DNA of 64,000 nucleotides from an uncultured Bacteroidota bacterium. Its GTDB lineage: Bacteria > Bacteroidota > Bacteroidia > Flavobacteriales > Flavobacteriaceae. Numbering within the stretch: the first letter of the stretch is position 1; each line of letters starts with the position of its first letter. The translations under genes were made by a program, and so were the position numbers. Of this stretch, positions 35,240 through 44,608 are shown piece by piece. Location: contig CABYFY010000004.1 of the NCBI GenBank assembly GCA_902518355.1, positions 62,001 through 126,000 on the forward strand, written 5' to 3'. The notes beneath the pieces were generated by a model. It saw only the letters and a list, made by a program, of their open reading frames with translations, was not told the DNA's origin and did not search any database.

Positions 35240-37136
35240 TTATCAAATTGACACCCCTAAAAAGTATGATGATTCATATAAGAAATCAGTTAATTGTCCT
35301 GAGACTTTCTGGGATGAATTAGCATCACAAAATTTTATTTGGAATAAAAAATGGTCTAAGGTTATTGATTGGGATTTTAAAAAAGCAAAAGTATCATGGT
35401 TTAAAGATGCTAAACTTAATATAACAACTAATTGCATTGATAGACATGCAAAGAATACCCCAGATAAAACAGCTATTATTTTTGAGCCTAATGATCCTTC
35501 CGAAAAAAATAAACTATTCACTTATTCTGAGCTTCTCAAAGAGGTTTGTAAAATGGCAAATGTTCTAAAATCTATGGATGTAAAAAAGGGAGATAGAGTC
35601 TGTATTTATTTACCCATGATTCCAGAGTTAGCATTTTCAGTTTTGGCTTGTGCTAGAATTGGAGCAATTCATTCTGTTGTTTTTGCTGGATTTTCCTCAC
35701 AAGCACTTGCTACAAGGATAGATGATTGTAAAAGTTCTTTAATTATAACCTCAGATGGTTCCTATCGTGGGAAAAAAATATTGAACCTCAAAGCTATTGT
35801 TGATGATGCTCTTGATATATGTGAAACTCAGCAAAAAGTGTTACTGATAAAAAGAACAAATGAATTGGTTAATTTGGTTGACAAAAGAGATTTTTTTCTC
35901 GAGGATTTGATCGCTAATGTAGATGATAGTTGTGAAGCTGAGATTATGGATGCGGAAGATCCCTTATTTATTCTCTATACTTCAGGTTCTACCGGAAAAC
36001 CTAAAGGAATGGTTCATACTTGCGGTGGTTATATGGTATATACATCATATACATTCAAAAATATATTTCAATATGAAGAAGATGATGTTTACTGGTGTAC
36101 AGCAGATATAGGTTGGATAACAGGTCACAGTTACATTCTTTATGGACCTCTTTCAAACGGTGCATCAACCATTATGTTTGAGGGTGTTCCAAGTTATCCT
36201 GATTTTAGTAGATTTTGGCAAATCATTGATAAGTATAAAGTAAATCAATTTTATACAGCTCCAACAGCTATCAGGGCATTGGCTAAACAAGGTATTGGTT
36301 TTTTTAAAAACTGTAGTTTAAAATCATTAAAAGTTCTTGGTACGGTTGGTGAGCCAATAAATGAAGAAGCATGGCAATGGTACAACTTACATGTTGGGAA
36401 AGATAGCTGTCCTATTGTTGATACTTGGTGGCAAACGGAAACAGGGGGTATTTTAATATCGTCGATACCTAAAGTTATCCCTGATAAGCCAACTTTTGCA
36501 ACCAAACCCTTTATAGGAGTTCAACCAATTTTATTAGATGACGAAGGAGAAGAGCTAAACAAACCTAACTCCGTAGGAAAACTATGTATTAAGTATCCAT
36601 GGCCTTCCATTGCTAGAACAATATGGGGCAATCATCAAAGGTATATTGACACTTATTTTTCTGCTTTCAAAAATATGTATTTTACAGGTGATGGTGCATT
36701 TAAAGATAAAGAAGGTAATTTTAGAATTACTGGTCGTGTTGATGACGTTATTATTGTGTCAGGACATAATTTAGGAACTGCTCCAATTGAAGATGCAATT
36801 AATGAACATGAAAGTATTGTTGAATCAGCTATTGTAGGCTTTCCTCATGAAATTAAAGGAAATGCTTTATACGGCTTTATTACTTTAAAATATAATCTTG
36901 AAAATATAAATCATATTAAAACAGAAATTAACTCATTGATTTCTGAGAAAATAGGCCCGATCGCAAAACTTGATAAGATTCAGATTACAACAGGTTTACC
37001 AAAAACCAGATCAGGTAAGATTATGAGAAGAATTTTAAGAAAAATTGCATCAAATCAAACCGAAGATTTAGGAGATATTAGCACACTTTTAAATCCTGAT
37101 GTAGTTCAAGAAATTATTGATAATTATCAAATTTAA
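35232..37136 (+). CDS. acs: Acetyl-coenzyme A synthetase
   Basis: The AMP-forming enzyme that activates acetate to acetyl-CoA. The 634 residues show the acyl-adenylate motif FILYTSGSTGKPKGMVHT, the DTWWQTETGG block, TGDGAFKDKEGNFRITGRVDDVI and the C-terminal catalytic lysine at about 596 in PKTRSGKIMRR, the site of regulatory acetylation in other bacteria. It ends the phoH-purC-AGCS-DUF4212-SSS-acs run and overlaps the symporter stop by eight bases, so uptake and activation of acetate are coupled. Its last 23 bases overlap the convergent Nudix gene, the largest such overlap in the window. Confidence 0.95.
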   Translation: MSSYQIDTPKKYDDSYKKSVNCPETFWDELASQNFIWNKKWSKVIDWDFKKAKVSWFKDAKLNITTNCIDRHAKNTPDKTAIIFEPNDPSEKNKLFTYSELLKEVCKMANVLKSMDVKKGDRVCIYLPMIPELAFSVLACARIGAIHSVVFAGFSSQALATRIDDCKSSLIITSDGSYRGKKILNLKAIVDDALDICETQQKVLLIKRTNELVNLVDKRDFFLEDLIANVDDSCEAEIMDAEDPLFILYTSGSTGKPKGMVHTCGGYMVYTSYTFKNIFQYEEDDVYWCTADIGWITGHSYILYGPLSNGASTIMFEGVPSYPDFSRFWQIIDKYKVNQFYTAPTAIRALAKQGIGFFKNCSLKSLKVLGTVGEPINEEAWQWYNLHVGKDSCPIVDTWWQTETGGILISSIPKVIPDKPTFATKPFIGVQPILLDDEGEELNKPNSVGKLCIKYPWPSIARTIWGNHQRYIDTYFSAFKNMYFTGDGAFKDKEGNFRITGRVDDVIIVSGHNLGTAPIEDAINEHESIVESAIVGFPHEIKGNALYGFITLKYNLENINHIKTEINSLISEKIGPIAKLDKIQITTGLPKTRSGKIMRRILRKIASNQTEDLGDISTLLNPDVVQEIIDNYQI

Positions 37137-37665
37137 TTGATTTAAGAACATCACTGTAGTATTTTCTGTTTTTACCAATAAAAATTTTATTATTTTCTTC
37201 TTTAATTAGACTTTCCATTTCTTCAATTGAAATGAATTTTAAATCATCAACTTCATTATTTTTATAGTCAAGGTCGATAGAATTTTTATCAATTTTTAAT
37301 ATGTAAGTGTGGAAAAACTCTTTATCGATTGCTGTAGGATGAATATTTATACTTCTATAAACACCTATTTTTAATAAATCTTTTGTATTTATATTTATAC
37401 CTGTTTCTTCTAAAGTTTCTCTTTTAGCAGCTTTTTTAATATTCTCATTAAATTTTATATGACCAGCTACTGAAACATCCCATATTCCTGGATTTAATTC
37501 TTTTTTTTTAGATCTTTTCTGAATTAGTATATTCCCTTCCTCTGTGAAAATCCATACGTGTACAGTGGAATGAAATAAGCCTTTTCGATGAATCTCAGAC
37601 TTACTTTTTTTTTGACCTGTTTTAGTTCCTACAGTAGAATATACTTCTAAAAACTCCTCCTTCAT
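37114..37665 (-). CDS. Nudix hydrolase, IPP-isomerase-like type
   Basis: A cytosolic pyrophosphohydrolase of 183 residues. The Nudix box is perfect: G-x5-E-x7-R-E-x2-E-E-x-G, seen as GHIKFNENIKKAAKRETLEE followed by TGI, at about 76-98. The start EEFLEVYSTVGTKTGQKKSKSEIHRKGLFHSTVHVWIF-like resembles the group annotated as isopentenyl-diphosphate isomerase-like or YfcD-type Nudix enzymes, whose substrates are unknown. It follows the M42 peptidase gene by 22 bases on the same strand and overlaps acs by 23 bases tail to tail. Confidence 0.88.
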   Translation of the reverse strand: MKEEFLEVYSTVGTKTGQKKSKSEIHRKGLFHSTVHVWIFTEEGNILIQKRSKKKELNPGIWDVSVAGHIKFNENIKKAAKRETLEETGININTKDLLKIGVYRSINIHPTAIDKEFFHTYILKIDKNSIDLDYKNNEVDDLKFISIEEMESLIKEENNKIFIGKNRKYYSDVLKSIKFDNYQ

Positions 37666-37687
37666 AAAAGTTTATTGATTCTTTAGA

Positions 37688-38779
37688 TTATTTAAAATAA
37701 CTGAAGTCCTCACCAGATTTAATATTCAGAAGTGTATTATAAATTAATTTAATGACATTTTCAACATCATTTTTATGAACCATTTCTACAGTGGTGTGCA
37801 TATATCTTAGTGGTAGTGAAATTAATGCAGATGGAACTCCTCCATTACTGTAAGCAAAAGCGTCAGTATCTGTCCCAGTGTATCTGCTAGATGCAGCCCT
37901 TTGAAAAGGGATTTTATTTTTTTCTGCTGTTTTTATTATTAAGTCTCTAAGTTTTTGCTGAACTGCAGGCGCATAAGTAACAACAGGCCCTTTGTTGAGT
38001 TCACATAATCCTTGTTTCTTCTGATTAATCATTGGAGTTGTTGTGTCATGAGTAACATCAGTAACAATAGCAACGTTCGGTTTAATTGTTTGAGTTATCA
38101 TTTCTGCCCCTCTTAATCCAACCTCTTCTTGAACAGAGTTAGTTACATATAAGCCAAAAGGTAATTTCTTCTTATTTTCCTTGATTAGTCTAGCTACTTC
38201 AGCAATCATAAAACCACCAATTCTATTATCAAGAGCCCTACACACAAAATTATCTTTATTTAGAATGTGAAAAGGATCGGGGTAGGTTATAACACAACCT
38301 ACATGAACACCTAGTTTTTCAACCTCTTTTTTTGTTTTACAACCAACGTCAATAAAAATATTATCAAGTTTGGGTGGTTCTTCCTTTGATGCTAGTCTGG
38401 TATGAATAGCCGGCCAACCAAATACTCCTTTCACGATACCTTTTTCCGTGTGTATATTTACTATTTTGCTAGGTGCTATTTGATGATCACTTCCACCATT
38501 TCTGATAACAGAAATTAAACCTTTATCAGAAATATAATTTACATACCACGAAATTTCATCAGAATGGCCTTCAATTACAACTTTATACTCATGCTCAGGA
38601 TTAATTACTGCAACCGCTGAACCGTAAGTATCTGTGATAAATTCATCAGCATAAGGCTTCAAATAGTCCATCCAAATCTTTTGACCTTCCCACTCATAAC
38701 CTGTAGGTGAGGCATTATTTAAATATTGCTCAAGAAATTTCATTGACTTTTTATTTAATATGATCTTGCTACTCATCAC
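37688..38779 (-). CDS. M42-family metallopeptidase
   Basis: A cytosolic, probably dodecameric (TET-type) aminopeptidase that finishes degradation of peptides. The 363 residues have the first metal-binding region VVIEGHSDEISWYV (near 67-80), CRALDNRIGGF, the general-base region SVQEEVGLRGAEM, VTDVTHDTTTP and the late metal ligand region LRYMHTTVEMVH. The start could be either of two consecutive ATG codons; I keep the first. The N-terminus ASPTGYEWEG is typical. It probably shares a transcript with the Nudix gene downstream. Confidence 0.9.
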   Translation of the reverse strand: MMSSKIILNKKSMKFLEQYLNNASPTGYEWEGQKIWMDYLKPYADEFITDTYGSAVAVINPEHEYKVVIEGHSDEISWYVNYISDKGLISVIRNGGSDHQIAPSKIVNIHTEKGIVKGVFGWPAIHTRLASKEEPPKLDNIFIDVGCKTKKEVEKLGVHVGCVITYPDPFHILNKDNFVCRALDNRIGGFMIAEVARLIKENKKKLPFGLYVTNSVQEEVGLRGAEMITQTIKPNVAIVTDVTHDTTTPMINQKKQGLCELNKGPVVTYAPAVQQKLRDLIIKTAEKNKIPFQRAASSRYTGTDTDAFAYSNGGVPSALISLPLRYMHTTVEMVHKNDVENVIKLIYNTLLNIKSGEDFSYFK

Positions 38780-38868
38780 AGTTTTATTTTATATGTTAGA
38801 TATGTAAAAATAATAATGATTTCTTTATTTATTATATATAATTTTATCATTTATTAAATATTTATTTT

Positions 38869-39534
38869 TTGTTTAAACAATATTTATTTTTTTTATTTCT
38901 TTTCAGCACATTAATTTCATCATCACAACAGATTGATGATGACACTGCTACTGATTATATTAGAATTGAAGGTGATACTATTGTTAAGGGTTCTATTGGT
39001 TTAAATGAAGTGTTGTTATTACCCAGAAGACCCTTTAAAAACTCTGAGCAAATTAGAAAATATCTTATTCTTAAAAGAAAGACAATAAAAGTGTATCCAT
39101 ACTCTGTAATGGCATCTAAAAGATTAAAAAGTCTTAACAATAGGTTGTTAATTATTAAAACTAAAAGAGAAAGAAGGAGATATACGAGAATGGTTCAAAA
39201 ATTTCTAGAGGATGAACTTACCCCTGAGTTAAGTAAATTAACCAAGTCTGAAGGTCAAATATTAATTAAATTAATATATCGTCAAACAGGTATTAGTACT
39301 TATAATCTTGTAAAAAATCTAAGAAATGGAGTAAAGGCTTTTCTCTACAATACAACAGCTAGATTTTTTGATTTAAATCTAAAAACTGAATTTAATCCTG
39401 AGATTATTTTGGATGACTATTATATTGAGGATATAATTCAGAGATCTGTTAGGGATAATTTAATCGAATATAATGAGCCAAAAAATAAACATGATTTATT
39501 TAAACTGAAAACTTTGTGGGATAAACAAAACTAA
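38869..39534 (+). CDS. DUF4294 secreted protein
   Basis: A 221-residue protein of a family restricted to Bacteroidota, of unknown function. The TTG start gives a signal peptide (FKQYLFFLFLFSTLISSSQQ). The mature part has the short acidic segment, then GSIGLNEVLLLPRRPF and the helical, Arg/Lys-rich core IRKYLILKRKTIKVYPYSVMASKRL and RRRYTRMVQKFLEDELTPEL, which are the features by which I recognise the family. It lies two bases upstream of the RNA methyltransferase gene, so the two are co-transcribed. Confidence 0.82.
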   Translation: MFKQYLFFLFLFSTLISSSQQIDDDTATDYIRIEGDTIVKGSIGLNEVLLLPRRPFKNSEQIRKYLILKRKTIKVYPYSVMASKRLKSLNNRLLIIKTKRERRRYTRMVQKFLEDELTPELSKLTKSEGQILIKLIYRQTGISTYNLVKNLRNGVKAFLYNTTARFFDLNLKTEFNPEIILDDYYIEDIIQRSVRDNLIEYNEPKNKHDLFKLKTLWDKQN

Positions 39535-39536
39535 TT

Positions 39537-40691
39537 ATGAGTGATAACTTTAAAATGATTGCAAAAACCTTTTATGGATTTGAAGAAATACTTTCAGAAG
39601 AGTTACTTAAACTTGGTGCTCAAAAAATAATTAAAGGGAATAGAAATGTCAGTTTTTACGGAGATAAAGGTTTTATGTATAAATCTAACATTAGTCTAAG
39701 GACTGCTTTAAAGATTATAAAACCAATCAAAGAATTTAAGTTTAAAGATATCGATGAGTATTATAAAAAGATATATGAAATCAAATGGGAGGATTATTTG
39801 GATTTTAATAGTTCTTTTCTGATAAACTCTGTTGTTTTTAACTCCAAAATTTTTAATAATTCAAAATTTACTTCTTTAAAAGCAAAAGATGCAATAGTCG
39901 ATAGATTTCGAAATAAATTCAAAAATAGACCTAGTATTAATTCATTCAATCCAGAGTTAAAAATTGAAATACATGTTAACAGAAATCTCTGTACTATTTC
40001 ACTAGACAGCTCTGGTGAATCTTTACATAAAAGGGGTTATAAAAAATATAACTCAGCAGCTCCTTTGAATGAAGTATTGGCTGCTGGAATAATATTAATG
40101 TCAGCTTGGGATAAAAAATCTGATTTATTAGATCCTATGTGTGGTACAGGCACATTTCTTATTGAAGCAGCTATGATTGCTCGGAATATCGCTCCAAATC
40201 TTAATCGTTTGGCTTTTGCATTTGAAAAATGGAAAGACTGGGATAATGAATTGTTTGAAACAATTGAAGAGTCAGTAAAAAGTAAGGAAATAGAATTTGA
40301 GCACAAACTTTACGGATTTGATATTTCAAGCGCTATGATTAAAAAAGCTGAGAAAAACATAGAAATAAGTGGTTTAGGAGTTGATATTGAAATAGTAAAA
40401 AAGGATTTTTTAACCTCGATAAAAACTGATAATGATAAATTACATGTACTAATAAATCCACCATATGATAAAAGAATATCTGCAGATGTCAATCAACTAT
40501 ATAAAAAGATTGGTGACACTTTAAAAAATAATTATTTATATTCTGATGTTTGGATAATCACCGCAAATTTGGAGGCTATAAAATCAATCGGTTTAAAGTC
40601 TAGTAAAAAAATTAAATTATTTAATGCTAATCTTGAGTCAAGATTACTGAATTACAAGATTTATCCTGGTTCAAAGAAACACAAGGATTAA
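39537..40691 (+). CDS. THUMP-domain class I RNA methyltransferase (RlmL N-terminal-like)
   Basis: A SAM-dependent methyltransferase, probably making N2-methylguanosine in 23S rRNA or tRNA. The N-terminal THUMP domain (about 1-150) starts KMIAKTFYGFEEILSEEL; the methyltransferase domain has LDPMCGTGTFLIEAA (SAM loop), YGFDISSAMIKKAEKN and the catalytic NPPYDKRI. At 384 residues it equals the N-terminal half of E. coli RlmL without the RlmK half, the usual form in Bacteroidota. Two bases separate it from the DUF4294 gene, and its stop is two bases from the end of the convergent DUF6048 gene. Confidence 0.9.
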   Translation: MSDNFKMIAKTFYGFEEILSEELLKLGAQKIIKGNRNVSFYGDKGFMYKSNISLRTALKIIKPIKEFKFKDIDEYYKKIYEIKWEDYLDFNSSFLINSVVFNSKIFNNSKFTSLKAKDAIVDRFRNKFKNRPSINSFNPELKIEIHVNRNLCTISLDSSGESLHKRGYKKYNSAAPLNEVLAAGIILMSAWDKKSDLLDPMCGTGTFLIEAAMIARNIAPNLNRLAFAFEKWKDWDNELFETIEESVKSKEIEFEHKLYGFDISSAMIKKAEKNIEISGLGVDIEIVKKDFLTSIKTDNDKLHVLINPPYDKRISADVNQLYKKIGDTLKNNYLYSDVWIITANLEAIKSIGLKSSKKIKLFNANLESRLLNYKIYPGSKKHKD

Positions 40692-40693
40692 AT

Positions 40694-41389
40694 TTATTTT
40701 TTTACAACTGGTATAAGGTATGAAACGGTGTAGCTAAATCCAGCTCCTAAACCTGAGCTATCGTATGTTCTGTTAAATCCTGGAATATAAAAATTGGTGA
40801 TATTTTGAATGTTCTTTTGTTTTATGACATTCTTTAATTGAAGTTCAAAACCTAGAAAAAGATTATTTAATATTTCGGTTTTCATACCAAACATGAACTC
40901 AATCCATTTGGCATTTAAGTTTGACAAATTAATTGGACTATTAATTATTGATTCTCCCCAGTAAATACTATGTGTATTATAAATAGTGTAGCTGTTAATA
41001 TTTTGATCAAAATTGCTGTAACCAGCACTTAAGCCAGAGTAGACAATATTTTGCGTTCTAATATCTTTGTTTAATTTAAAATTTACCCCAAACTTTACAT
41101 ATGTTCCTTTAACCGAGGAATTTAAGTAATTACTATTTATGACTTTTTCCTCATTTCCGATTTCAGTAAATACGTAAAATGACTCCTTTAGTCTGATATC
41201 TCCACTTAAAGAAAAACCTGAATAATCTTCATCAGTAGCAGACTTTATTATCTTATTTAAATCTAATCCCGCTCTAATACCAAATTTTTCGAGTGTATCA
41301 TTTGCTATTTTAACATTACCAATGGTAATATTAACAAATAAAAAAGTAATTATGCTAATGAAGTATTTTAACATGAGATTGATTTTCAT
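40694..41389 (-). CDS. DUF6048 outer-membrane beta-barrel-like protein
   Basis: A secreted, probably outer-membrane protein of unknown function. The family resemblance comes from FGIRAGLDLNKIIKS, the EDYSGFSLSGDIRL and FTEIGNEEKVINS blocks, YVKFGVNF and NFDQNINSYTIYN. Alternating hydrophobic strands and the C-terminal GAGFSYTVSYLIPVV suggest a small beta barrel of eight or so strands. A signal peptide runs from residue 6 to about 24; the start may be the first ATG (41389) or the second (41374), overlapping the DUF6452 gene by 35 or 20 bases. Third gene in the rlmD-DUF6452-DUF6048 unit. Confidence 0.82.
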   Translation of the reverse strand: MKINLMLKYFISIITFLFVNITIGNVKIANDTLEKFGIRAGLDLNKIIKSATDEDYSGFSLSGDIRLKESFYVFTEIGNEEKVINSNYLNSSVKGTYVKFGVNFKLNKDIRTQNIVYSGLSAGYSNFDQNINSYTIYNTHSIYWGESIINSPINLSNLNAKWIEFMFGMKTEILNNLFLGFELQLKNVIKQKNIQNITNFYIPGFNRTYDSSGLGAGFSYTVSYLIPVVKK

Positions 41390-41876
41390 TGTTAACAGAA
41401 TCGTTTAAAATAATTACATCAGAAATCCAGTTTGTAGGACTTGTAGTATTTATGGGATCATAGGGTAGAGCTAGTGATAAATTGTAATTATTAATAAAAC
41501 CACATGCTCTTGAAATGAATCTTTCATTTATTTCATAGTCAACATATAAATGATTAGGTAAACCACTTGGAATGACCGTAATATCTTCAGAAAAATCTTT
41601 ACATAACTTAAAATTTGAAACAGATTCATCATCTCTTAGTGGAATTGCAATAGAATCGGTATTTATACCGTTAATCTCATTTATCAGTGTAAACTCACTA
41701 TTTTTAATAATGTAAACCCCTAGGCTTTCCACATTTTTTCTTTCCTCAGGATTATTAACATCATAAAATGTGATAATCATTCTTGGAGTAGTCAAAGTTG
41801 ATTCAGGGCATATATCATCACTTTCACAATTATAACTTGTAAAAGTTGCAATCAATATTATAAAAAACTTTTTCAT
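41355..41876 (-). CDS. DUF6452 lipoprotein
   Basis: A 173-residue predicted lipoprotein of unknown function. The signal KKFFIILIATFTSYNC puts the lipid-attached Cys near 17. The mature start CESDDICPESTLTTPRMIITFYD, with two further Cys and the TTPR segment, is typical of this flavobacterial family, which is usually encoded beside DUF6048. A second conserved part includes SIAIPLRDDES and VDYEINERFISRACGF. It begins directly after the rlmD stop with no spacer and overlaps DUF6048, so translation of the two envelope proteins is probably coupled. Confidence 0.8.
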   Translation of the reverse strand: MKKFFIILIATFTSYNCESDDICPESTLTTPRMIITFYDVNNPEERKNVESLGVYIIKNSEFTLINEINGINTDSIAIPLRDDESVSNFKLCKDFSEDITVIPSGLPNHLYVDYEINERFISRACGFINNYNLSLALPYDPINTTSPTNWISDVIILNDSVNNENQSHVKILH

Positions 41877-43280
41877 TTATATTTTTTCTAAAAGTACAAC
41901 ATTTTCTACATGATATGTTTGTGGAAACATATCAATAGCTTGTGAAGTTTTTAATTCATAAATTTCTTTTAAATCTATTATATCCCTAGCCTGAGTTGAA
42001 CTATTACAACTCACATAAATAATCTTGTCAGGTGATAATTTAATTAAGGAATGAATAACAGATTTATCAAGTCCGTTTCTTGGGGGATCAACAATAATTA
42101 TTTCAGGGTTTTTATGGTTTCTTATTGGTTTGTTAATAATATCCTTAACATCCCCTTTAATAAATTCACAATTTGAAATATTGTTAAGCTTGGCATTTGA
42201 TTTTGCAGAAATTATAGCATCTTCTACTGTTTCAATTCCAACAATTTTTTTTGCATCTTTAGCTAGGAATAATGAAATTGTCCCAATACCGCAGTAAAGA
42301 TCATACACTGTTTCATTTCCTTTTAAATCGGCAAATTTTTTCACAATATTATAAAGTTTGCGGGTTTGAAAAGAATTCGTTTGAAAAAATGATTTTGCTG
42401 AAATCTTAAAAGACAGATCATTTATTTTTTCGGTTATATAATTGACTCCGCTAAAACATTTTATATCTAAATCATAAATTGTATCATTTGCTTTCTTATT
42501 AACAACGTAAAGAATTGACTGAATCTCCTTGAATTCAGATTCTATACATTGTAAAAGTTTTTTGGATTTTTCAGAAAATTTGTAAAACTGAATTAATATC
42601 ATAATTTCTTTTGTCGTGGTAGATCTGATCATTAAATTTCTGATATCACCTTTTTGTTTAATTAAATCAAAAAAATCCAGTTTTAACTCTTCTGCTTTTT
42701 TCTTAATAAAATTTCTAATTTTATTAGAAATATTTGCCTGCAGAAAGCATTTTTCAATATCTATAACTCTACTCCACATTCCAGATTTATGAAAACCTAG
42801 TGCATTCTTATTTCTAATGCTATTTCCTTCATAAATCTCTTTTTCTGTAATCCATCTGGAATTGCTAAAAGAAAACTCCATTTTATTTCTATAATAATAA
42901 GTTTTTTCGGATTTAATTATGGGTAGTTTTATATATCCTTCAGTTTTACCAATTCTATTCAGATTTTCAGTCACTTCTTTATCCTTATACTTTAGTTGAT
43001 CTTCATAATTCATGTTTTGCCAGCTACATCCTCCACAAAGTTCAAAATGTGAGCATTTTGGATTTATTCTTTTTGAAGAGTATTTATGATATTTAATTAT
43101 GTCACCTTCTAAATATGATTTTCTTTTCTTCCTAACTCTAATGTCTACAATATCGCCAGGCACACCATTTTTTGTAAAAATTATTTTTTCTCCCTCTTTT
43201 TTGGAAATAGATTTGCCTAGCGAACCAGCATCTGTTAGTTTAATTTTTTCTAAAACTATATTTCTTTTTTTTCTACCCAA
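41877..43280 (-). CDS. rlmD: 23S rRNA (uracil(1939)-C5)-methyltransferase RlmD-type (TrmA family)
   Basis: Methylates C5 of a uridine in 23S rRNA. The 467 residues begin with a TRAM domain (about 5-62), then the iron-sulfur cluster cysteines C76, C82 and C85 in CSHFELCGGC and a fourth in IEKCFL, and a Rossmann methyltransferase domain with VYDLYCGIGTISLFLA, IIVDPPRNGLD and the catalytic cysteine in YVSCNSSTQARD. The start is TTG. It leads the unit with the two envelope genes. RlmC/TrmA-type specificity on another uridine is possible, since such enzymes are hard to separate by sequence alone. Confidence 0.9.
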   Translation of the reverse strand: MGRKKRNIVLEKIKLTDAGSLGKSISKKEGEKIIFTKNGVPGDIVDIRVRKKRKSYLEGDIIKYHKYSSKRINPKCSHFELCGGCSWQNMNYEDQLKYKDKEVTENLNRIGKTEGYIKLPIIKSEKTYYYRNKMEFSFSNSRWITEKEIYEGNSIRNKNALGFHKSGMWSRVIDIEKCFLQANISNKIRNFIKKKAEELKLDFFDLIKQKGDIRNLMIRSTTTKEIMILIQFYKFSEKSKKLLQCIESEFKEIQSILYVVNKKANDTIYDLDIKCFSGVNYITEKINDLSFKISAKSFFQTNSFQTRKLYNIVKKFADLKGNETVYDLYCGIGTISLFLAKDAKKIVGIETVEDAIISAKSNAKLNNISNCEFIKGDVKDIINKPIRNHKNPEIIIVDPPRNGLDKSVIHSLIKLSPDKIIYVSCNSSTQARDIIDLKEIYELKTSQAIDMFPQTYHVENVVLLEKI

Positions 43281-43311
43281 TTCAAATTAAATTTTACTAA
43301 ATATAATTCAT

Positions 43312-43319
43312 TAAATTTG
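43312..43319 (+). promoter_or_regulatory. Putative -7 box of the rocD promoter
   Basis: TAAATTTG matches TAnnTTTG exactly, 31 bases upstream of the rocD ATG. No clear -33 TTG. Confidence 0.45.
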
Positions 43320-43350
43320 GACAAAATATAACTAGCTTAAAATTATTACA

Positions 43351-44574
43351 ATGTTAACTTCAAAAGATCTAATTAATCTTGAATACGAATACGGAGCTCA
43401 TAACTATCATCCATTACCGGTTGTTTTAGAAAAAGGAGAAGGTGTGTATCTTTGGGATGTAGAAGGAAAAAAATATTTTGATTTTCTATCAGCATACAGT
43501 GCTGTAAATCAAGGGCACTGTCATCCAAAAATAATATCTGCATTAATTGATCAGTCAAAAAAACTTACTTTAACATCAAGGGCTTTTCATAACAACGTCC
43601 TAGGTCAATATGAGAAATTTATCACTGATTTTTTTGATTATGATAAGGTTTTACCAATGAACACAGGAGTTGAAGGGGGTGAAACTGCAATCAAGTTAGC
43701 AAGAAAATGGGGGTATGAGGTGAAAAAAATCCCCACAGATTCTGCAAAAATAATATTTGTTGAAGGAAACTTTTGGGGAAGAACCCTTGGTGCTATTTCA
43801 TCTTCTACGGATCCAAGTAGTACAAACGGCTTTGGGCCGTTTATGCCTGGGTATGAAATTATACCTTACAACAATCTAGATTCTCTAAAAAAAGCATTAA
43901 AAGATCCAAATGTTGCTGCTTTTATGGTAGAACCGATTCAAGGTGAGGCTGGAGTAGTAGTCCCAGACGAAAACTACTTAAGGAATGCGTATGAAATGTG
44001 TAAAGACTCCAATGTTTTATTTATAGCTGATGAAGTTCAAACTGGTATTGGAAGGACTGGTAAAATGATTTGTTGTGAACATCATGGTTTTAAGCCTGAT
44101 ATTTTGATTTTAGGAAAGGCGCTTTCTGGAGGAGTCTTTCCTGTTTCAGCAATTTTAGCTTCAGATGAGGTGATGCTTACAATTAAACCAGGAGAGCATG
44201 GTTCTACTTTTGGTGGTAATCCTGTGGCATGCGAAGTAGCGATGGCAGCATTGAAAGTAATCAGAGATGAAAAATTATCTGAAAATGCTCACAATATGGG
44301 TGTCATATTTCGGGATAAAATTCAAACATATATTAACAATAGTAATATTGTTGAAAAAATTAGAGGAAAGGGGTTGTTAAACGCGATTGTAATCAAAGAT
44401 GATGAAAATAGTGATATAGCATGGAATATATGCTTAAAAATGGCTGAAAAAGGTTTGTTAGCAAAGCCAACACATGGTAATATAATAAGATTTGCACCAC
44501 CTCTAATAATAAATGAAGATCAACTAAATAATTGTATTGAAATAATTATCTCATCTCTGAAAGATTTTGAATAA
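43351..44574 (+). CDS. rocD: Ornithine--oxo-acid aminotransferase
   Basis: A class III, PLP-dependent aminotransferase that converts ornithine to glutamate semialdehyde in arginine breakdown and proline synthesis. The 407 residues open with the characteristic [25 protein letters not shown] start, followed by [30 protein letters not shown] (about 227-238), the PLP lysine K256 in LGKALSGG, and [12 protein letters not shown]. The N-terminus and the absence of an acetylornithine-type motif set favour RocD over ArgD. It stands alone after its own promoter; the cysteine desulfurase gene begins 34 bases later. Confidence 0.93.
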   Translation: MLTSKDLINLEYEYGAHNYHPLPVVLEKGEGVYLWDVEGKKYFDFLSAYSAVNQGHCHPKIISALIDQSKKLTLTSRAFHNNVLGQYEKFITDFFDYDKVLPMNTGVEGGETAIKLARKWGYEVKKIPTDSAKIIFVEGNFWGRTLGAISSSTDPSSTNGFGPFMPGYEIIPYNNLDSLKKALKDPNVAAFMVEPIQGEAGVVVPDENYLRNAYEMCKDSNVLFIADEVQTGIGRTGKMICCEHHGFKPDILILGKALSGGVFPVSAILASDEVMLTIKPGEHGSTFGGNPVACEVAMAALKVIRDEKLSENAHNMGVIFRDKIQTYINNSNIVEKIRGKGLLNAIVIKDDENSDIAWNICLKMAEKGLLAKPTHGNIIRFAPPLIINEDQLNNCIEIIISSLKDFE

Positions 44575-44608
44575 TATTTTAATAAATTAGTACTACTAAC
44601 CACTTCAT

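Noticed and set aside
44591..44602. AGTACTACTAAC shared upstream of the cysteine desulfurase gene and the OmpA lipoprotein gene (near 7585-7600, minus strand)
   Set aside because: Many 12-mers recur by chance in 64 kb of AT-rich DNA; two copies at different distances from the start are too little evidence for a regulatory site.
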